From contig JAZHRO010000036.1 of the NCBI GenBank assembly GCA_037157565.1, forward strand, positions 132,006,001-132,070,000: DNA of 64,000 nt. Direction: 5' to 3'. Under the pieces are notes generated by a model. It was not told the origin of the DNA. It worked only from the letters and a program-made list of their open reading frames with translations, and did no database searches. Source of the DNA: Thalassia testudinum. Its lineage: Eukaryota > Streptophyta > Magnoliopsida > Alismatales > Hydrocharitaceae. Made by a program: the position numbers and the translations under genes. Shown here one piece after another: positions 57,331 to 64,000 of the stretch (position 1 is its first letter; the number at the start of each line of letters is the position of its first letter).

Positions 57331-58189
57331 GGCACGGCTTAATCACATCATTATCTCTCTCTTTCTTTCTTGATATTCGTAAAATTTTGATTGTTTTAAT
57401 TTCAAGTGCGAATCAGGAGCAGGAGCGGGATTTGGAGCATTTGGAGTGGAAGATTCAAGTTTCTTCTCTTCTGCGTACTTCAGGTTGGTACCCCAGGCCT
57501 TTTCTCATCAAAAACAAAAATAAAATCTCTTAAAAAATATTTAAATTATCCACAAAATCAAAAGCAAGAAAAATTAAGGTGGTGGAACCCTAAAATTTAT
57601 TTTGTTGATTTTTTGCTTCAATTTTCCACCACCTTCTTCTTATTGGTGTCTGATTTTTGAAAATTTAGACTTCTATCTTGATTTTCAAAAATCTAGTTCG
57701 GGCACTTAGGAGCTTCCTAAAACCACCAGGCTTCATCCAGGGAAGCTCCTTTGAGTCAGAAACCTTGAGTCTAATTTTCAAGAAATTTTGATGAATAAAA
57801 AAAAATTAAAAAATTCACGGATTACACAGGGGTCAGAACTTGTTTTCTTACAATTCGTGAATTGTATAAATTTTTATACTCATCATATTTGGGAAAACTT
57901 TATATTGATGGAAACCTTAAGAAATTATGTACAATATATAAAATTTTAGAAAATTTTTGAGGCCGTTTAAGGTTTCTGTAGAATCAATTTCTCAAATCTA
58001 TCAATTTTGACTCTTGACACCAATAAGAAGAAAAAATCCAAAAAAATATTAAATAATTTTCTAAAATCTTGAAAAAATTATTTCTGGATTCCTTGTTTGA
58101 TTTTTTATCAAGTGGTGGTGTTGTTTGTCTTATTTGAACCACCACCTCAAAATATTTTTTAGAAAAAGAGATTCATTTAGGAGTTTCAT

Positions 58190-59361
58190 GCATAGGATTT
58201 TTCAACTTTAGGGTTTCAAGTTCTCTCTTAGTCACATCAACTCTAAAGGATGAGTGTGGGCCACCCAATTTGATGGTTGGTTGGTCGAAAGAGGGAGGGC
58301 AGAGGAGCTCACCAGAGTCGAGGATGAACGTGGCCGGAGAAGGAGGAAGAAAGGAAATTCCGACCAATTCTTGGCTCATGCTGATCGTGGAAATTGTGCG
58401 AAATTCCCATATAGACGAAGATCAGGGCCTCATTTGTGCAAAATTCACACGTTTGTGTCAAGCTTTTAGAAACCAGAATCCCTAATTTTCTGGAGCTTGT
58501 CGGAGCTCTATGCTCCAAATGGGAGCCTAAGATCATGTTCAAATGGTGGAGGATCTCCTAAATATCAATCCCTCCAAGTTTGGAGGGAATTGATTGCAAA
58601 TCAAGTGAGAAATCCCTAGTCAATGCTCGCAGTTTTGGGTCCTTGATTCAAGTTAGACGTCAATGGTGGAAAGGGTATTTTTGCGCAGATGATGAGAAGT
58701 TAGGGGCATGAATGTAAGAAAATGTGAAACTTATGTGTTTAAATGTGAAAATAGAGATTTTAGAGGTAAAAATGCAAACTAGGTCAAGATGGACTCTGAT
58801 TAAATCCAAATTTTGGTGTTAACCTAATTTGGACCCAAGGAATCTAATGGAAAGCTTGGATTTGAGTTTTGACCACATTTGACTGGATAAATTGCATAGG
58901 TGCCCAAATCAGGTTAAATTCCCATCTAAATCTCTATTTTTGGTCAAAATAGATTCAAATGGTCAAAGTAAAGATACCAAACCTCTTAGAATATTTTTCA
59001 ATGATTTTTAGGAGGTTTAGATTTAATTTATTTTGACCAAAACCTTTTCAATTTATGTACAATTGATAATTAAGATTTTTAGTATTGTTTTCATCCTTGA
59101 AATGTGCAAAACCCTAATTCATTTGATGTGAGCCCACTTCTTGATCTTTTAAGTTCATTTCACTTTAAATTCATCCCTAATCAACCCATTGATTAATTTA
59201 CATTTTGATTGAATGTTAAAATGGCAGAATTAACCTTGTTTTCTTTTCTTCCCACATTCAATTCAGATGGAATTACTGCCCTCAGACGATTATTTAGGAG
59301 CATTTATCACTGGATTTAAACTAATTCAAGTTAGTTATGATGAATGATGGTGTTACCATCA
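58190..59361 (-). repeat. Truncated E-family LTR fragment
   Basis: Collinear with E's right half. The shared runs include 'ccaaattttggt', 'ttgaccacatttgact', 'aattgcatag' and 'ggtcaaaatag', at 58808-58960 against 37301-37460. It probably ends at ccatca, 59361. The other half and a left terminus are absent, so the left limit is approximate and no target duplication could be confirmed. Confidence 0.65.
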
Positions 59362-61611
59362 GCATCCCCTTCTTATTCTTTCCCTTCAGCCTAGAACAGC
59401 AACAATCGTAGTAGTGGCAGCAGTAGTGTCGTGGAAGATGGGGAGGAAAGGGGATGCATAGAGGAGAGGAGGGGGGTTGCCATTAGGAAGGGGGTGGATG
59501 GAGTAGCCAGTCTTGGTGATCTCCCCCTCTCCCTTGCAAACATTTCAGGGAAGGCATTTTAGCTTCCTCCACAAGCCAACACCCCAATTTAGATAAGGTT
59601 AAAAAATTACAAGGCATACCCCTTGTTAAGACCGAGACATCAAACACTTTTAAGACGTCTGGGAGTTGATCCAGATGTCTGGTCAGACGTCTGGACGCCT
59701 TCCCAGATGTCTGGAAATAAATTTTTGCATGCGTACGAATGCGAGTCTGAGCGCGCACTGAACCCGCCGACCTACAGGCGCTTTTTCTCCCCCGACGCCT
59801 TCAAATACCCCTCTCCCCCCTTCCCTCTCCCTCACCCACCACTCCACTGTCTCCTCCTTCTTCCAGCATGAGCGTGAGAGTGAGAGAGCGAGGGTAGTAG
59901 CTGCTGCTGGGTGCATGTGGAGAGGAGGAGGTGTAGCGAGAGGGGAGAAGAGGGAGAGCAAGCTCGCCGAAGCAGCTCAGGGCTGGCTGATGGGCACGCA
60001 GCAGGAGCGTGGTGCTGGGGAGGTTACCCCGGTGCTGTTGTAGCTCAGGCAGCAAGCGGGCGAGCATGGCGTGGCCGTGCACATCAGGAAGAAGGAGAGG
60101 AGGTTCTGATTTTGGGAAATTTTCCCAGAATCAGACGTCTGGACATACGTCCAGACGATGCGGGCGACGTCTAGAGGGAGCTCCAGACGTCTGAGAGGTA
60201 CATATTTCTTCCTCCGCTTCCTTTTGCAGATACGGCCATGCAGGCCGTTCCGCCGAAAGTTCTATCTCATGCTGTGTTAAGATCATTTGTGTACGCGTGC
60301 AGGTTCCGCTTTGTGAAGGCGTGGGACACACCTTCCCACCTTTGGGGAGGCGCGGCGGAGAGCATCTCCAGATGTCCGAAGAGGTGGTCGAGCGTCCAAA
60401 ACTGGGTCCAGACGGTTCAGCAGGATCCCTGGACGTCTGAGGAACAGCTCAGAGTGAGGTATGACCTGGACCACCTTTTAAGACGTCTGGAAGGTGTTCC
60501 AGACGTCTGATTTGAGTCAGAGTTGTCATTTTTGACCCGTTTAAGGTCCGTTCGAAGTCCAATTTCCACTTTTGAGATTCCGTTCTTCTCAGAATTTATT
60601 CCTCTACTTGTTTAAAATACTTTTATCCGATTCTAAGTGGTTCCTTGTGATTGATCCTTGTGTGAGGATCTCATTCTGTTGCGGCTCTGGGGGTTGCGAA
60701 GGCAAGTGGACCTGCCAATCACGCCCACATTACTCTTGATTTTGCGGGTAGAGTGGCTCCCTTAGTTATTTACCAACATTAATGCATCTCTGAGATGAAT
60801 GATAGATCCTAGGGTATGGCATTAATCCTAGGACCTGAAAACTAGATTGAATGATAGATCCTAGGGTATGGCATGAATCCTAGGGCTTGGAAACTAGATT
60901 GAATGATAGATCCTAGGGTGTGGCATGAATCCTAGGAACAGAAACACTGAAACGAATGTCTTCAATACTTGAATTGCAGTCTTGGATAAGTAGATAGAAT
61001 AATGATAATTGCCTATAATTGGATAACAGTTTCCTGTGAAATATAGAGTACTATTGCTAGTAACTTCTACAAGTAATTCCTATTGTTGGAAACTAAATTT
61101 GAGCTGCTTGTATATAAACTGATATTAAATGTTGGAAACACGGGCTACATGCGAATGAAACTGAAATGATGAAACCTAGTTTGGCTTGGCCTGAGAAATA
61201 TGAGTATGAACCCTACGAGGAATTAGGAGTAGAGCTCCTGAAAAATAAATAGAATGGAACTGGAAAGTGGATGGGGAAGTGAGCTGGCCCTTGAGTACGG
61301 AGTACCAAGGAGAGCGACTGTCCCCCTGTTTAGCGTAGAGCAAAGCTAGCCGCCCTAGGGACCCGGGGTTAGGTCTGGTCACTTTGTACCGAGTTTTGGC
61401 CCTTGCGTACACAGTACCGGGGAAAGCTACTAGTGTAGGGAGAGAGCTAGCCACCCCACGGGCCCCGGGGTTCAGCTAGCCTTCCTACACCGACCTGTTA
61501 GGCCCACTGGGCAAACCAGGATAGTCAGGCGAGGGTGCGCGGGCTGTGGAGGGGCAAGACCCCTGTTTGGTTACTGTGGAAGGGCTGGACTCCTGTTACT
61601 GAGAGGGCTCT
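59362..61611. repeat. Unassigned LTR-like block with GACGTC palindromes and tandem repeats
   Basis: No coding domain. It has eight exact GACGTC hexamers between 59654 and 60507, mostly as (C)CAGACGTCTGG, then a 52-bp tandem array (60797-60950) and a segment of 'gtacggagtacc', 'gagctagccacc' phrases (61285-61480). The general style recalls long LTRs of chromovirus or SIRE-type copia elements, but I cannot assign it. J is inserted at, or abuts, its right side. Confidence 0.4.
60797..60950. repeat. 52-bp tandem repeat, three copies
   Basis: Copies start at 60797, 60849 and 60901, each beginning GAATGATAGATCCTAGGG and holding a second 'atcctagg'. The third copy is the most diverged at its end. 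Confidence 0.9.
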
Positions 61612-63438
61612 GATGAGTCCATTAAAATGGACTAATATTAAGCCTAAGAATATTTAATCGTATAGTTTAGGTGTGTTAATAACGGCAATTAAGTTATAGA
61701 ATAATTGTACACCTCATGATTTAAGTTATAACATTCTATAACTTAATGATTTTATTATTTTTATGTGCAGGTAATAAAATCCAAAAAGAGCAAGGGTGGG
61801 GGGATAAATTTCCCCAAACAGCCGCAACTCTTTCCCCCCTCCCCCGCCGGACATTGGGGTAATCTTCTCTTCTGTCGCCTTTCTCAACAACTGTGACCGG
61901 GGATTTAGGAAAATCCCTGAACTCACGCACAAGGGAGAAGTTAGAAAGGAAGAGGAGGGGAGCAAAAGGAAGGAATCCCCCCCCTGCGGGGAAAGGCTCC
62001 ATCTTCTCCACTGCTCCTTCTCCACCACATGCACTATGCCCACAGGCGTACACCGCTCCTCCTTGCGTGCCCGCAGGCAGGTGGTATCTCCAGCCGGCCT
62101 TGCTTCCACCGCACCTGCCCTACCGTGCGCCTACCTTCCAGTCACCGCTCCAGCTTGCCCTGCAGTGCAAGCGCCTGCCCGCACGCCATCTCCAGCCCCC
62201 CCTTGCTGCAGGCACTCTCAATAGCGTGCCCTGCTGCAGGCCCGCACGCCAACTTCTAGCGTCCCCCCTCCACCCTGCAGGCATCCTAGCCAGCGCCTTC
62301 AACTTCCCCGCAACACCTGCGCCTCAGCCTGCAGCCGCACGCCTTCACCACTGCCACACCCTCCTTCCTGCAAGCCGACCGCAAGAGCCCGCACGCCATC
62401 AGCCTGCCTACGCACCAGCGCACCCTACGACTCGGCCCCTCCAGCCACTGCAGGAGCTCACGCCCGCAACCCCCGCGCACCTCTCCCTTCAGTGCCATCA
62501 GCAGGCACACTGCTCCACCTTCCAGCAGACCGTCGCCAGCCTCTGCAGCGCACAACCGCATGCCATCGCCCTCCAACCACTGTAGACCACACCAGAGCGC
62601 GCACGCCCACACACCAGCGCGCGTGCGCACGCACAGCTACAGGCACCGCAGCAGCACCACCGCAGTCTCCTCCAACAGGCCAGCGCTCTGGCCACCTCCG
62701 GCCACGCTGCTACCACCATTGCGTAGCGCTTGTCAAGCCGCACCTCCCTGCCGATTCTCACGGCCAACCGTGCGTGGCCGCACACATTCGAGGAGGAGAA
62801 AGGAGAGATCCCCTATTTTCCTCTTAATTAAAATTTACATTCAATGCCATTGCCACAAATTTTATTTTTATTATTATTATTATATTCTGGCAGAATTGCA
62901 TTCAAACACTCAGTTCTTTCTATTTCAAGGAGGAGAAAGGAGAGATCCCCTATTTTCCTCTTAATTAAAATTTACATTCAATGCCATTGCCACCAATTTT
63001 ATTTTTATTATTATTATTATATTCTGGCAGAATTGCATTCAAACACTCATAGTTCTTTCTAATTGCATGGTATTAATATTAACTAGTTTAAAGGTTGATT
63101 TTGGGCTTAACTTAAGTACTAATTGTTTTTAGTACACATCATGTGAAAACTGCATGAATTCATCCTAAATTTATTGAGGATTTCTGTGAGGGAAAACTGC
63201 ACTTACACCCTTTACTTTTTAGGTTATTGCAAATCTACTTTCCTTCACATTTTAAGTCAGATTTGAAAAGGGATTTCTCACTATCTGAAATAACATTAAA
63301 TAATTAAACTATTGATTGCATCATTGCCTCCCTGTGGACACGACCCGCTCTTCTGCGAGTGGTTATTTTCATTATTTTTTATTAGTCAATTTTTCCACCA
63401 CTTAAATACTATAACGCTAAGCGAAAAGTCGTCTATCA
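61612..63438 (+). repeat. Element J 5' LTR
   Basis: 1,827 bp. The GC-rich CTGCAGGC-type centre matches A and D. Near the end a 137-bp unit is tandemly duplicated (62791-62927 and 62928-63060). U5 motif 'gcctccctgtggacacgacc' at 63327-63346. Ends CTATCA. The frame at 61893-62585 is LTR composition, not a gene. Confidence 0.87.
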
Positions 63439-63442
63439 AAAT

Positions 63443-63460
63443 TGGCGCCGTTGCCAGGGA
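63443..63460 (+). promoter_or_regulatory. Element J primer-binding site (tRNA-Asp)
   Basis: TGGCGCCGTTGCCAGGGA, 17 of 18 to tRNA-Asp, four bases after the LTR. Confidence 0.9.
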
Positions 63461-63553
63461 GGCAACAGATGCAATAGATTTACTTTATTATTTTTAAATC
63501 TTTTGAGTTGCAAAATTATCTAATCATTTTTATTATTGTGCCAGGAATCTGAC

Positions 63554-63634
63554 ATGGCGAGGAGGCGCAGCAAAGCGATGACTTTGAACGTGAACAACGC
63601 GCACGGCGAAGATAATCTTTTTGGTGCACCTTGA
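63554..63634 (+). CDS. Short upstream reading frame in J leader
   Basis: 26 codons, basic start (MARRRSKAM) and the ending GEDNLFGAP followed by TGA at 63632-63634. D has the counterpart at 42484-42549. It sits about 94 bases after the primer site, behind a pyrimidine-rich run ending GTGCCAG that could be a 3' splice site. Confidence 0.4.
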   Translation: MARRRSKAMTLNVNNAHGEDNLFGAP

Positions 63635-64000
63635 CGCCACCTGGAGGACGACAACAGAAACACGTGGGCCATGATCCCACACATATAGGCTTACGGAGAA
63701 GCCTATTTCTGATTTAGGCAGTAGGTTTTAGTTAGATTTAGTTAGATAGACATTAGAATTTAAATTACTGTCTTTTGGGCCCTTGGGTATTTTTGGGAAC
63801 GTGTTCCCATTTATTTAGATTATAGGATTATTTGAACTGTTTTGAACTACATTTCAGTTAGTTAGTTAGATTAGGTCAGTTTGTTATTATTATTAAAAAA
63901 AAAAAAGTCGAATTGACTAGTAGAAGCTGCATATCTATAGGACGATCATCTAGGACTGAATGAGCAGCATCTAGTTTATTTTTTATTGCATTGCATTCAT
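63635..64000 (+). other. Element J leader, remainder
   Basis: No gene. It matches D's leader (reverse orientation) over the 'acacgtgggcc', 'gggaacgtgttccc' and 'gaagctgcatatctatagg' segments. Confidence 0.6.

Larger units (their letters stand above)
44727..58190 (+). mobile_element. Element G: old, truncated element related to H and split by it
   Basis: 5' LTR in two parts (44727-45540 and 56007-57307), a strongly decayed primer site (57313-57330) and about 860 bp of leader resembling H's (compare 57590-58160 with 47990-48600). It then gives way near 58190 to an E-family LTR fragment. Neither gag nor a 3' LTR is visible, so G is truncated or its remainder lies beyond the window. The right boundary is approximate. 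Confidence 0.75.
61612..64000 (+). mobile_element. Element J: 5' end of a D/A-related retrotransposon, cut by the window edge
   Basis: 5' LTR 61612-63438, primer site 63443-63460, leader to 64000. The LTR start TGATGAGTCCATTAAAATGG is the plus-strand version of the A and D LTR starts. The leader matches D's leader in reverse orientation. Whether J is autonomous cannot be told, since gag would start beyond the window. Confidence 0.85.

Noticed and set aside
59623..60510. Frames across the GACGTC-rich block as a host gene
   Set aside because: Open frames overlap on both strands, with no domain, no splice structure and repeat-driven composition.

Overview
The window is repeat-dense flowering-plant nuclear DNA. 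I see no ordinary host gene, RNA gene or CRISPR. Nearly everything can be assigned to Athila-type Ty3/gypsy LTR retrotransposons. The evidence is Gag with a W/R-NHPNF motif, aspartic protease DLGA, RT FMDD, RNase H, HHCC/DDE integrase with a C-terminal W-GP module, primer-binding sites complementary to the 3' end of plant tRNA-Asp, GCATGGGGGT polypurine tracts, and TG...CA LTRs with 5-bp target duplications. The species cannot be read from the sequence.

Positions 880-44614 form a five-level nest that I could resolve base by base from target-site duplications: element D (minus, TTAGA) contains solo LTR E (minus, CTTAG), which contains element A (minus, GTGGC), which contains element B (plus, CATAT), which contains element C (plus, CACGC). 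Positions 44727-58190 hold a second nest: element H (plus, CAGCT) inside the 5' LTR of G (plus). Then follow an E-family LTR fragment (about 58190-59361), an unassigned LTR-like block with many GACGTC palindromes (59362-61611), and the 5' end of J, a D/A-related element that leaves the window at 64000.

A and B once carried full gag-pol and are now decayed: A has one frameshift and stops in pol; B has an almost frame-continuous pol with at least six nonsense codons and a lost integrase catalytic Glu. C, D and H have no RT, RNase H or integrase, and each keeps a different remnant. C has a Gag whose capsid core is missing. D has a Gag-tail-like segment fused to a long protein I do not recognise. 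H has Gag plus protease only. All must have been mobilised in trans.

A, B, C, D and H nevertheless share a 3' non-coding cassette. It consists of an internal polypurine-like motif (TGAGGACAT then GCATGGGGGG) 1.1-1.5 kb before the 3' LTR, an A-rich spacer, a CTAG-armed hairpin, and the terminal polypurine tract. With the shared tRNA-Asp primer site this looks like the cis-acting package that autonomous and non-autonomous members keep in common. C is the youngest (perfect primer site, near-identical LTRs) and G appears the oldest (most degraded primer site), consistent with the nesting order.
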